NCBI GenBank assembly: GCA_025531455.1
Contig: JAMYHL010000005.1
Location: 1,259,872-1,323,871, forward strand
Source of the DNA: Apiotrichum sp. Y4204
Lineage: Eukaryota > Basidiomycota > Tremellomycetes > Trichosporonales > Trichosporonaceae
Length of the DNA stretch: 64,000 nucleotides
Direction of reading: 5' to 3'
Program-made: the position numbers and the translations under genes
Shown: positions 9,709 through 21,607 of the stretch, in pieces
How the letters are laid out: each line of letters begins with the position of its first letter
Position numbering within the stretch: position 1 is the first letter of the stretch
Notes under the pieces: model-generated
Told to the model about the DNA's origin: nothing
Databases searched by the model: none
Seen by the model: only the letters and a program-made list of their open reading frames with translations

Positions 9709-12700
9709 CTATGATGCGTAAAACTCTGGGCACGTTAGAAAACAGGCTGCGTGGCGATTTCGCGTCACTCACTCTTGTTGATCTGGTGAATAAGCATGTT
9801 CAAATTGAACGCGGCGCTGGCGTCGAACAGGTCGAGGCGGACATTGTTGTCAAACTGCGCCTGGAGCAGGTCCTCCATTCGCAGCTCCTCGGTACCGCTT
9901 GCACTGGCGCCGATGGTGCTTGTCATCTCGAGCGTGAACACGCCAACGTCGTCTGACGAGATGACAATGTGGATCTTGTCAAACTGCCGCGGCGAGCATT
10001 GGTTGACAGACAGCAGCACACCCTTCTCGTACAGCTCGGCGGCCGTGTAGCGGTACGAGCCAAACTTGGACTTTTTCGCGCCGTGCCGCTTCTGGTGCCA
10101 AAAGTGCTTGGACATGAACGGCGCTTTCTTCTTCCTGGAATGTTAGCGATATCTAACACTGTACACTCACTGCTGCAGTGCGGCCATCGCAGAGTCAATG
10201 TAGTCGTGGTAGCTCTGGATGCGCTCCTCGCAGTCCTGCCGCTTTTCTGTAAGGTTGGCGTGCGCTTCCGACATGGCGCGCAGGTCGACCTTGCGCTTCT
10301 GGCGTAACCGGTGCTTCTCCTTGATGTCGCTGGCAATCGATACAAGAAGGCCCTGGAACTTGGAGTCGCGGTCCAGGCGCCCGTGCTCCTGCAGCGCCAT
10401 GCAAAACTCGATTGCGCGCGACTTGACCTCGTGGAACGGAAGTCTGTAGAGTTAGAACTGCTTAAGGAGGCACTCGTCAGCAGCACACTCACGCTCGGAT
10501 GCTTTCCATCTGGTACTCGGCCTCGGCGGGTGTAGGCGGAAGGTCGTGGCGGGCGAGACGCGCCTGCTCGAGCGCAATGTCGCGGTGCACTTCATAGATC
10601 CACCGCTGCTCCTCCTCTTCTCCAGGGTGGTCGAGGAAGATGTCGTAGAGTGTCTTGCCGGTCTGTACGCGGAGGACAGCAAGGACATGGCGCTTCGCCT
10701 GGACCTCCATCTCCCGGAGCTGCGCTTGCCGCGGGTCACTCGGCTGCAGCTGGGCAAGGCGGTTCGTTAACCGCACGCGGACCGTGTTCTTGCCGCGGTC
10801 ATACTCCAGTGGTGGGCCCTCGAGCTCATTGAGCACGCTCTCCATCGGGTCCCCGCTCTTGCCGGCCGTAACTGCAGGAATGTTCCGCACCATGACACCC
10901 AGCAGGCCGTAGATATCACTGCGGGTGATGCTGATCGGAGTCGCCTCAGAAGTGCTCTCCAGCATCTCCTGGTTCTGGAAGTCGACTTCGGCGACATCAA
11001 GCGTCCAGTCGCCCATGGCCTTGCCCTCGGCGCGGATGTAATTGTCCAGAGGCACGCGCACCAGCCGGTCCTTGTCGAGGTTTGTAAAGTTTTGCGTTGC
11101 GACGTGAGTGAGCAGGTTTGCGATTGCTGAAAGGTTTCGCCGCTGAACGGGGTTGACCTGCTGTGCGATACCGTACGTTTCCGGTGCGATGATGCCAGGC
11201 AATATGAACGGGAGAATCACAGACTTGGCGACGACAGGCCACAGCATACTCTCGTCCTCACCCTGGAACCGCACGCGGCAGGCAAACAGAGCCTCGCGCA
11301 CAAAGAGGCGGACAGTATAGGGCATCTGCGCAGCGGACGCCATGAGCGACTTGGCGAGCTCGTTCGTCAGGGCGCGCAGCTCCTGCAGGTCTGATGTCAG
11401 TTGAAGTTTCTTCTCACAACTTACGCTGAATATACACTGCCCGGGTTTCGCCGTGGGTCTCGAGGATCTGGTCGGCAGTGAGGCCGCGCGGCAGTGTGCT
11501 CTTGACTCCTGTGAGACTCTCCTCGTCGTTAATGAAGCGGTTGTAAATGTCGACCGGGTCGGTAGAAAGGTCGAGCGCGTCCGACTGGATCACCCGATCA
11601 ACATGTGAGAAGAGGACGTTTTGGAGGTATGGTGTGAGGAGCGGCTTGACAAACTGGGTGACGACCGGTATGAGGGCAAACCGTGTTTCGGACAGGTCCT
11701 CGAGCGACCGCGAGCGGAGAACCTGCTCGTGGACCGACATTTGCAGCAGCTTGTGGAAAAAGTACTCCTCCCGCCTATCATGCCCAAAGCCAAACAGAAC
11801 GAGGGTGACGGCCTCGACCAGACGCCGGTCCTTCTCGAGCTCCGGGTCGGCGGCAAGCTTGTGCAACAGCCGGCAGAGGTACTGCGGCTCGGTCTGGAGG
11901 GTAAAGAAGAGATGCTCGTAAAGCGCAAGCTTGCGCTGCGAGGTACGGTCGAGGTGGACGTTGCTGAACGGGTCGCCGCCGCCTGGAGGATTGAACGAGT
12001 CCTCTCCTGTCGGCTGCCCGTGTCGCCGCTTGGCGCGAACGAGGTCCTCGAACGACATCTTGTTCTTGAGGATCAGGGCAATCTTGGTGTCCAGCTCCTG
12101 TACCTCGGTATCAAGTGTCTGGTTGGCGCGGACAAGCTCGACAACCTCCTTGCGTAGTGTGTCGATACGCAGCTGGTCGCGGAAGTCATTTTCCGTGTCA
12201 TCCAAAAGGTGCATGTAGTTCTGGATGGTCGGCACGTCGACGCCAACGCCCGTGATGAGGCGGTCATACATTTGGCGCTGTTTGCGGCCGCGCCACACGG
12301 CCTGGATCTTGACAATCTTGTCGACGTTGCGATGGAAGTGCGCAATCCGCAGCCAGTACCGTCTCCGGCAGATGAATCCGCGGATGAGAGACTGAAGAAA
12401 GACGAGCGCACCTTGCGTGTGAGGGTCGACGAGGTAGTCGCGCCACTCGCGGTACTCTTGACGCGCGATGAAGCCTCGTGCCACGGCCTGGAATCCGATA
12501 ACGTCCGGCTGAACGAATTCGAGCTTCTTCTTCTGCTCAACCGTCTGGCGTTTGGCAAGCTTGGTGCGGAGGAAGGCCTGGAGGCCACCGACAGACCCAG
12601 CAATCTCCACCTTGGCAAGTGCTTTCTGCATGCTCTCGTGTGTCCGCTTGGCGAGGCGAGCGCGGGCCAAGGCCTGGAGAGAGACAACAGCGGTAGAGAC

Positions 12701-15700
12701 AGTGACCGCCTCCTTGGTGAACACCTGTTTCCGGCGACGAGCGAGCACACCACGCGCCATGGACTGAATCGAGACGACGTACGAGGTCGCGTCGTCCATC
12801 TTCTTCTCGTGAGCCTTGTGTTGCCGGCGAACAAGAGCACTGCGGAGGTGGCCCTGGAGCCGCGTGAATGTGGCGGTATGGGCCTCAATGACCTGATGCT
12901 CCTTGGCAATCTTCTGGCGAGAAAGTCGACCGCGCAGGACACCCTGCAGAGAGGTGATGGACTGCACGACAGAGCGCTCAGCGAGCGTCTTGCGGTCGGC
13001 CTTGCGGTCGCGGCGCACGAGCCAACCGCGGCAGACAGCCTGGAGTCCGATGACATTTCTCCGCAGACGGTCGAGCTCATTCTCCCGCGCCGAGGCACGC
13101 AGACGGACAAGCATACCCCGCACATGTGCTTGAACGCCGACGATCGGGACAGCGACATCACGGACATTGCTGACATGGGCCTGCCACTTTTGCCGCACGC
13201 GCTGGCCGCGCGACACAGCCTGGATGGCACTGGCCCACTTGGCAAGCTGTCCATGACTTTGCTTCTCGTCCTTCCTCGTCTTGCGGACTGCATTACCACG
13301 GATGGCGGACTGGATTTGAACGACAATCGGAGCGGCGAGCTTAAGTTGCGCCTTGACGCGCGAAGCACGTTGCCGCGCGAGTGCACCGCGGAGATGACGC
13401 TGGAGGGCAAAGATGGAATCCTCACGCTCAAGGAGTAGACGGTCACGCACTGGTCGTCAGTCGTTTGCATCGTTTTCGTACTCACTCTCATCTTCCGTCT
13501 CGATTTCCTCCTCGGGTTCGGGCTCCCAGCTGGCCTCCTTGGCAAGAGTCTGCCCGACCTGCTGAAAGTTCGGCATGGCGACTCCCTGGATACCCTTCTG
13601 TGTGGCTTCGAGCTGCTCATCGGTGAACTCAAACTGTCCAAGCAGGTTGTTCATCCGCTCGGCACGACCAAGCCTCGCGAGCAGGTGCGAGAGGACGTGG
13701 ATGCAGAAAATGACCTTTGGAATGTTCTTCTTGTTGTACAGGTCGGTGAGCTCAAAGACAAAAGTCTCAGGCATGCCGACGCTGCGGACAAACGTGAGGA
13801 AGTAGTTGATATTGTCGCTCTGGCGGTACCGGTGCTTGGCCTCGGTCCAGATGCGGCGCACGACCTGTTCGCCCTGGAAGGCTCGAGAGAGCTTGGCGAG
13901 GACGACACCATCACGGAGTCCCTCCTCCATCTCTGTGACGCCGAATTCGAGTTCCTCATCAAGACAGCCCTCAATCCACTGCTGTGCTTCACCAATGTGA
14001 CAGAGATACTCGTAGGCGGCGAGCGCATGGCGCTGGCGGTCCATCCAGTTGTTGTTCAGTCGGCGTGAGGGGAGAGGTGCTGGGGCCACCTTGGCGGACG
14101 AGGCGGCGAGGGGAAGGCGCTGGGTCTGCGACAGCTTGAGGCGGTTCGACATGCCTGCAACACCAGCACCGCCGTCCGTGTTGAACTGGCGAGCAGGAGC
14201 GGCCGATATCACACTCATGAGATCCTTCATCTCCTCACCATGCACTTCAGCACGGGGCGCAGTGACAAGGGAGCCCAGGAGACTAGACTTGGACTTTGAG
14301 GCTGTTGATGCGACGCGACTCTCGGGTTCACGGTTCACAGTGTGAGAAGGAGTAAGGGGGGCTGCCCGTGGGGGCGTTGCCGCTGCGCGACTGGGAGTAG
14401 TAGCAGGTGACTGCCTTGTCTTTACGGGTGTTGTGTCAATGGGCGGCGTGTTCTCCTCGCTGGTCGTCGCGACCGAGAGTCGGGTGGCAGATGCCTTGCG
14501 GTCCTTGGCCGAAACCTTGCGACTGACCTTGCGCGTCGAGTCTCCCTCCCAGCCCATGTCACCAGAGACAATACGGGGAAGATGCTTGCCGAGACGACGG
14601 CGATCGGTGCCCATGGAGGGAACACGTCCTCGAGGCGCCGGCGTTGACGTTGACGATTCGCCCTCGGGTGGTCCGAACCGGGAGGCCAGGACTGACACGC
14701 TGCCCTTCGGGGGCGCTGTCGGTGCGCGGTATCCGAGGTTGGCCCACTTTGAGGGAGACGGTGTTGCCTTGGGGGTAGAGAAGGCGTCGTTGCTGAACGG
14801 CTTGGGCTTCGGAGTACTCAGAGCCTGAACAGAGTCGGCAGACGGAAACCCAGGCTTGGGCAGAGGCGCAGGAGATGCGACAGGGACCGCCTTCTCGGGA
14901 GTCTCAGCCGGTGCGAGCGGCAAAGCCTTGGTGGCTGTCGCCCCGGTCTTGATTGGAGACTTGACTGCTGGTGCACTGTCCACTGGCGTCTCGATGCTGG
15001 CGATACTAGCTGCGACATTGGACTTGATGCTAGGGGTGTCCCTGGCAGACGACTTGGTGGGAGACTCTGACTGGCCCTCAATGATGCTCCTCGCCCGGCG
15101 CAGAACAGGCACGGTCGGCTGAACGTAGTCGGTGCGAGAAGTCATCTTGCTGGGCGACTGGTCGGGAGCATCTTTCGGCATGAGTTTGCTGGGCGACTCG
15201 GAGTTGTTGTCAATAATACTCCGCGCTCTGCGAAGAACGGGGACGGCTGGCTGAACATAATCCGTGCGGGGAAGGAGTTTACTCGGCGACGCCTCGGCAT
15301 TCTTGCTGGGAGACTCCTTGTCGAGAATACTCCGGGCGCGACGCAGCGCAGGCGTGTCACGCTGTTGATCAACACGAGGAAGGAGTTTACTCGGCGACGA
15401 AGGGCCTTCACCCAGATCGACGCTCCGTGTCTTGCGAAGAGTGGGGTACTCCGGCTTGGACTCCTCGGGAGCCGGAGGGACAGCTTCGGGCCGTTTAACG
15501 CGCAGCCGTTCACCAAACGGTGACGCAGCAGAGGATGCAGACGGAGGCGAAGCAGCAGAGGCCGGCGAAGATGGCTTCTCATCCGGGCGAGTCGCGGGGC
15601 GGAGGCGCTCACCAAATGGCGAGCTTTTAACAGGTGATTCCTGTGGCGAGTTTGGAAGTGCCAGAGCGTTGGGTCGTTTCGGGAGGAGAACGCTCGGTTG

Positions 15701-16894
15701 AGAGGTCTTGAATTGTGGCTCCTGAGTCTCGGGCTTTGCGACTGGCGTCTTGGAGACCTCGGTGTTGACTGGGGCTGAGTCCGCGGGAGTCTTCGGAGTA
15801 GGGGTGACAGGCAGGGGCTTCGGAACAGGAGCTGCTGGGAGTGCAGGTTTCGTTACAGATGCCGCATCCTTGGGGGACTCGGAATCGGACCGCGCAACGG
15901 GATTGAGCTCAGCGGGGGACGGGAAGACGCGATTATCGGCGGGCTTGGAAATCGAAGTGGCAGCAAGTTTCGACTCGAGTGCGGCTATGGGCGTGATCTT
16001 CGGTGTCACTGTGGGGGCGAGTGGAATCGAAACATGCTTTGGACCTGTTCGTCCCAGTGTCCGTGGGGGCGAATTGTCGTCCGGCTTCACTGGCGGGATG
16101 GGGATCTCGGGAGGGAGGTCAAGCTTTGGCTCCTCGACTTGGATACCAGCCGCCTTCTTGGCCTGCAAGCGCCGCAGGGCATTCGCGCGGGCTTCGGCCA
16201 GCGTGTCAACACTCGACTTATTCCTGTTGGTTGCCGTAGACGCGCCGGTGTCGTCCCGCTGAAGGGGAGAGAAGTCGACGGCGGCAGAGACCGAGGCAGG
16301 CCGGGCGCGTGGCGGCGTCTGTGTAGCAAGAGGCGGCTGGGCCGCCTGAATCGACTCGGTCTGCTCATCACGGGTACTCCGGGTCGGGCTGTCCGCGAAC
16401 AATGTCTTCTTCCTGTCACGTATGGTCGAACTCCGGCCGAGAGCAGAGTCCCGAGCGGCGGGGGACGCTGTGGGCGACCCTTCTGGCTGTGGCGACTCGT
16501 AGGCTGCACGAGAAGAGGACACAAGCATGGAGCGGGGGCGTGTCGACGGTGTTGGCGTTGCTGTCGCTGCCGGTTCACCCACTGTCGATGCCGCCCCAAT
16601 CTTGGCCTCCCACTGCCCACGGACGAGGTCCACAGACTTGTTGCCGCGACTGTGTGAGCCCATACGCGCTCCCGAACCCGTGCGGCGCAGGCTGTTCATG
16701 TTCACCTCGTCGCGCAACGAGTTCACACGGGAGACGATGCTGCCGCTCCCGTTCGGCGTGGCCGGTGGAGACGAGGACGGGTCGCCACTGCCAGACACGC
16801 TCGAGTTGCGCATGAGCCGTGTCTGATATGCGTAAATGGAGTGGGAGGCGTCTTTCAGGGGAGATGCATTGGCGTCCGGGCTGGAGTCCGCCAT
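9709..16894 (-). CDS. IQG1: IQGAP-family cytokinesis scaffold with very long N-terminal extension
   Basis: Six exons in transcript order (13486-16894, 11425-13449, 10493-11390, 10171-10443, 9773-10134, 9709-9725) sum to 6,984 nt, or 2,327 residues. Roughly residues 1-950 are Ser/Pro-rich and disordered, with four spaced copies of an RRARSI-like motif. A calponin-homology domain follows (about 955-1080; AYEYLCHIGEAQQWIE, then VFELTDLYNKKNIPKVIFCI). Exon 2 holds a long array of IQ motifs (many IQxxxRG units, about 1140-1560), a coiled-coil linker, and the start of the Ras-GAP-related domain (about 1640-1930). The C-terminus is the RasGAP_C domain (about 2110-2327), finished by a 17-nt exon reading KFYAS. 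IQGAPs bind actin, calmodulin/myosin light chains and Rho-type GTPases and build the contractile ring. The GAP-like domain is normally catalytically inactive in this family. Confidence 0.93.
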
Positions 16895-18104
16895 GAGGAT
16901 AGCGATGACGGGTCCTCTGGCGATGGGAGGAGGGTGGAAGGTGTTGAGAGGTGGTTGTCGGTTATTGTTGTTGTCGGTGATGGCGGTGGGAACGGAAGCG
17001 TCGATGCTCAGTTGTTGTTATTGTTGGCCATTTGTTTGTGTCCAGATGTCGTTCTACAGAGATGCGATGGTGACAAGACGGGGGAGATTCGTGGAATGAT
17101 ACGAGAGGGGACAAGACTGAAGAGGGCGGCGGCGACAAGAGAACAAAGCTCGAGAAAGAACGGAAACGAGGACGAGGGGAAAAGAGGGTGAGAAGGAGAA
17201 AAAAGACAACGCTGAACGATGTCTCTGTTGCTGGTTGCTCTGTGTGTTGTTGTTGACCTGACCTGTTGAATCCGCCCTGGGTGGTTGTCCACTGGCTACT
17301 GGCTGGCTGTGGGATGAGGGATGCAACTGGCACTGTGTGTGACAGTCCCAACGCGTCTGGTGTTGTTTGTGCTCTTTTTCTCACTCTGCCACGTCTGCTT
17401 AATACATCCCCCCACACTATAAGGTGACGCGTCTGAGCCATGAGCCAGAAAAAAAGCAAGAGAAAAGCAAAATCAGCCACGGTCATTTCAATTGGATCAT
17501 TACATGAACTGCTGTGGAAGACGGAAGCAGAATGTGGATGATGCTATTATTGGGAAGGCTTGTTTGTTTTGCTTGTCGTCTTGTTTGTTTCGATTTCTCA
17601 CGATATCACACAGCACACAGCACAGGGTCCCCCAAGCCCCAATAAGTGTGGAGCTAATCCCGCGGTGGGCACTGCCGGCATAAGGGAGGAGATGCAGTTC
17701 AGGCGGCAACCTCGTCCGCTGATGGGGGTTGTGTGCCGTACTGCCGTATGCCAACAGTGGGCAGGGGGAGTGGTGGCCAGGGGGTGTGCGGGAAAAGGGA
17801 CGAGGATGACAGCCGATAAGCATGCACCAAAAAGTCCTTCCAAACGATGTTCTGGTTTCGGAGAATCGAACTCTGTTCCTCTGGATCAGCCTCAGCCCTC
17901 ATTCGCGTGTGTTGTTAGTGCCTCCGCCCCTGAGCTTGTTGCCACCCAGCGGGATCAAAATGAGATTCCAAGATTTTTCGAGTGCGGGCAGTGATCTCGA
18001 TGGCGCAGACGAGCGTTTGTGGCCCAGCCGAGTGGTAACAACGAGCACTCTTTCGCCATCAACCACTGCACCTCTCTTAACCCTCCACACACACTCTCCA
18101 CAGG
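16895..18104. promoter_or_regulatory. Divergent upstream region between IQGAP and SPB1
   Basis: About 1.2 kb separate the two start codons. Read on the - strand, 16900-17490 is rich in CT and in short CAA/CAG-like words, typical of leaders and promoters in these yeasts. On the + strand the last 70 bases before SPB1 are pyrimidine-rich and end in CTCTCCACAG just before the ATG, which could be a 5' UTR intron acceptor. No convincing protein-coding exon was found. Confidence 0.5.
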
Positions 18105-21104
18105 ATGGGAAAGCACGACAAAAAGTCGGGCAAGGGCCGTCTTGACAAGTTCTACAGGCTAGCAAAAGAACAGGGATACCGTGCCCGTTCAGCATTGTGA
18201 GTCGGGCTGCTCGATCTCTGAAGTTTCAGCCGCTAACACACACAGCAAGCTTGTTCACTTGAACCGCAAGTATGACCTCCTGTCCAAGGCGCGCTGCGTG
18301 ATCGATCTCTGTGCCGCCCCCGGTGGTTGGCTGCAGGTCGCGGAAAAGTACATGCCCAAGGGCAGTCTGATTATCGGTGTCGACTTGGTGCCTATCAAGC
18401 CCCTCCCCCATGTCATCACCTTCCAGGCCGACATTACCACCCCGCACTGCCGGAACACGCTCAGGCAGCACATGCACGACTGGAAGGCTGACCTGGTCAT
18501 GCACGACGGTGCGCCCAACGTCGGTTCCGCATGGATTCAGGACGCGTTCACCCAGAACGAGCTCGTGCTCCAGTCGCTCAAGCTCGCGACAGAGTTCCTC
18601 AACAAGGGCGGTGACTTTGTGACCAAGGTGTTCCGCTCCAAGGACTACAACGCCCTTATGTGGGTCTTTGGCCAGCTCTTCCGCACGGTCGAGGCCACCA
18701 AGCCCCCTTCGTCTCGGTAAGTTTCTGGGTGGAGATGCGATCTACGTTGCTGACAGGGTAGTAACGTCTCGGCCGAGATCTTCGTCGTGTGCCGCGACTA
18801 CATTGCTCCTAAGCACATTGACCCCAAGTTCCTCGACCCCAAGCACGTCTTCAAGGACCTTGGTGCCCTTCCCACGTCGATCGTCGAGCCAGAGCAGTCG
18901 GACAAGACCGGTATTGCCGCGACACAGGCATCCACCTCCGCTGCTGCCGCCGCGGCAGCCCGCCTTGCGACGTCTGGCGTTGCCCACTCGAATGTCTACG
19001 CACCCGAGAAGAAGCGCCGCCAGCGTGAAGGTTACGCCGACGGCGACTACACCCTCTTCCACAAGGCGTCGGCTTCAGACTTTATCCGTGCGGTGGACCC
19101 CGTTTCAATCCTCGGTACCATGAACAAGATTGAGTTTGCCACGGACGAGGAGAAGGAGTGGCTCAAGTCGCGCCACACAAAGCCGGAGATTATCGCCTGC
19201 TGCGAGGACCTCAAGGTTCTCGGCAAGAGCGATTTCAAGCAACTCATGAAGTGGCGTCTTGCCCTCCGCCTCGAGATCGGCCTCGACGTCAAGGCCAGCG
19301 CCGCGGACGACGCCACTGAGGACATTGAGGTCGAGCCGATGGACGAGGAGGAGCAGATCACCGAGGAGGTGAGACACCAAACTGTGACCGATCTGACAGC
19401 AGCTCAAAAAACTCCACGAGGAGAAGATGTCCAAGCAGAAGCGCGAGAGGAAGAGGAAGAATGAGATCAAGGCGCGCACGATCCAGAAGCTCCAGCTCGG
19501 CATGACGGCGCCCACCGATCTCGACCTGAATGACGCTGAACTCGCTGGTGAGGAGATGTTCGACCTCGGCGAGGGTGAGCGGCAGGCTGCACGTTCCGGC
19601 GCGCGCAAGAACCTGCACGAGATTGTGCAGGACGCCGACGGCATGTCGGGATCCGAGGACGAGGCGTCGGCGGAGGTGCCGGCGGAGGAGTCCGACGACG
19701 AGGTTCTCTCCTCTGACGAGGAGCGCGAGCTGCGCACAAAGATGCTCGAGGGCGCGCTCGACAACATGTACGACGAATACAAGGACCGCATGTCGGAGCG
19801 CGACGCAAAGTGGAAGGTCAAGCAGGCGCGCCTCAAGGACCGCAACTTCGACTCGTGGCACGGTATCAAGGATGAGGAAAGCGACGATGGCGTCGACAAG
19901 GGCTACCGTGACCGGATGGTGCGCCAGCCGCGGCGCGGCGATGCCGACTCGGAGGAAGAGGAGAGCGAGGGCGAGGGTGGATGGGATGTCGTTGCTGCCC
20001 AGAAGGCCAAGCTGGGAGAGGAGGACAGCTCGGATGATTCCGATGATGACGACGAGGAACAGCCGGTGAAGAAGGCGAAAAAGGCCCCTGTCACTATCCG
20101 CCCTGATGCCCGCGCTCCCGCTCCCGCTAAGCGCCTCCTTACGACTCTGACACCGGACACTACCCGAGCGACGATGAGCCGGAATGCGCAGGTGTGGTTC
20201 GACCAGGGTGTGTTCAAGGGCGTTGGCGACCTCGCTGCCCTCGACGGCGATGACGAAAGCGACGACGACATGGAGGACAGCGACGAGGCGGAGGACGACG
20301 AGGACGGTGCTGCCGACAGCGATGTCGAGATGGCATCAGACTCTGACAACTCGTCCACCATTGACGATGACGAGGAGGATGAGGATGACTTTGAGATTGC
20401 GCCCCAGGAGGAGGACGACGAGCCCGAGTGGGATGTCGAAGACGAGGACCAGGAGGAGGTGTTCAAGGAGCAGGTCAAGAAGAAGGGTCTCACCACCGCC
20501 GAGGCCGTCACGCTCGCGTCGCGTCTCGTGAACCGCGAGGTCACCGCGTCGCAGCTCATCGACGAGGGCTTCAACCGTTCCTCCACGCTCAACAAGGACG
20601 GTCTGCCGTCATGGTTCCTTGACGAGGAGGCCAAGCACTACCGCCCGAACATTCCGATCACAAAGGAGGCGATCCAGGCGCTGCGCGACCGCCAGCGCGC
20701 ACTCGACGCGCGCCCAATCAAGAAGATTGCCGAGGCCAAGTGGCGCAAAAAGTTCAAGGAGCACCAGCGCCTCGAGCGCGCAAAGAGAAAGGCGGACGGC
20801 GTCATGGCGACCGAGGACCTGAACGACGGCGAAAAGGCGCGCCAGGTGGCCAAGCTGCTCCGCCGCGCCGCGTCGGGCGCAAAGAAGCCCGAGAAAAAGG
20901 TCGTCGTCGCCCGCGGAGTCAACCGCGGCATCCAGGGCCGGCCGAAGGGCGTCAAGGGCAAGTACAAGATTGTCGACGCGCGCATGCGCAAGGAGGTGAG
21001 TGCAGCTGCATCCTCGAGGGCTTCTAGCTGCCTAATACTCACGCCAGACCCGCGCGCTCAAGCGTATCGCAAAGTCCAAGAAGGGCTCGGGCAGGCGCAA
21101 GTAG
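18105..21104 (+). CDS. SPB1: SPB1-type 27S pre-rRNA 2'-O-methyltransferase
   Basis: Five exons (18105-18196, 18246-18716, 18762-19368, 19403-20995, 21048-21104) encode 939 residues. The N-terminal RrmJ/FtsJ domain has the SAM motif [14 protein letters not shown] and the family K-D-K-E tetrad at about Lys32 (SAFKLVHLN), Asp118 ([12 protein letters not shown]), Lys158 ([10 protein letters not shown]) and Glu193 (SAEIFVVC). The second half has the acidic middle region and the Spb1 C-terminal domain ([20 protein letters not shown], then [14 protein letters not shown]), ending in a basic tail ([10 protein letters not shown]). In yeast Spb1 methylates a guanosine of the 25S rRNA A-loop region in 60S precursors in the nucleolus. 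The acceptor of intron 2 is GGTAG rather than the nearer CAG; only this keeps the frame and restores SSRNVSAEIF. It lies head-to-tail with GCN1. Confidence 0.95.
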
Positions 21105-21607
21105 TCTTGTCCTGCCTGTTTGCCTGTTTCGTCCCGGCCGCGGTTCTTTCTTTTCTTGTGCTGCATTCCCACTGCATGTCTCTTCTGTACCATATGCATC
21201 CCTTAGATCAGAGCGAGTGTGCAGAGGAGGAGACATGTCAAGCATGTGTTTCTCGAGGACGTGATTGCGAGTTGCGAGTTGACGAGTTGCAGATGTTGCC
21301 TGGTAACTGGGAGGCGCGAATAAATTTCACCCATATTCTCGACTTTTTGTTGCTGCAACATCCACCCTGGAAGAACGGAGCAGTTGGACACTGGCTGTGG
21401 CTCGATATCAAAGATCGCAATCACATCTCTCTCGCCCCGACTCGTCAGACCACCACAACCCCCGAGCTCAACAAGCTCAAGATAACAGATACCACAAAAG
21501 GAGGCGTTCCTCAGCACACTCACGCCCCCACTCCCCCTCCCCCATCCCCTCGGCCAGCGCCCACAATTCCACCCCGCGCATTCAAGAAGCTGCACGCCGC
21601 GGACGGC
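21105..21607. other. Intergenic: SPB1 3' region and GCN1 leader
   Basis: About 500 bases. The GCN1 frame stays open upstream of the chosen start, but the translation there is low in coding character and includes pyrimidine-rich leader sequence (21425-21570), so I treat it as promoter and 5' UTR. Confidence 0.5.

Noticed and set aside
12209..13438. 409-codon open frame antisense to the IQGAP IQ array
   Set aside because: It mirrors the repetitive IQ-motif coding strand; no independent domain or start context.
17820..17950. tRNA-like T-arm (minus strand GTTCGATTCTCC)
   Set aside because: The T-stem has a mismatch, and no complementary 5' acceptor strand or A-box is found within about 120 bases upstream.
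17560..17994. 144-codon frame upstream of SPB1 with a hydrophobic start
   Set aside because: The start resembles a signal peptide by chance in a TTGTTT-rich promoter; the rest has no coding character.
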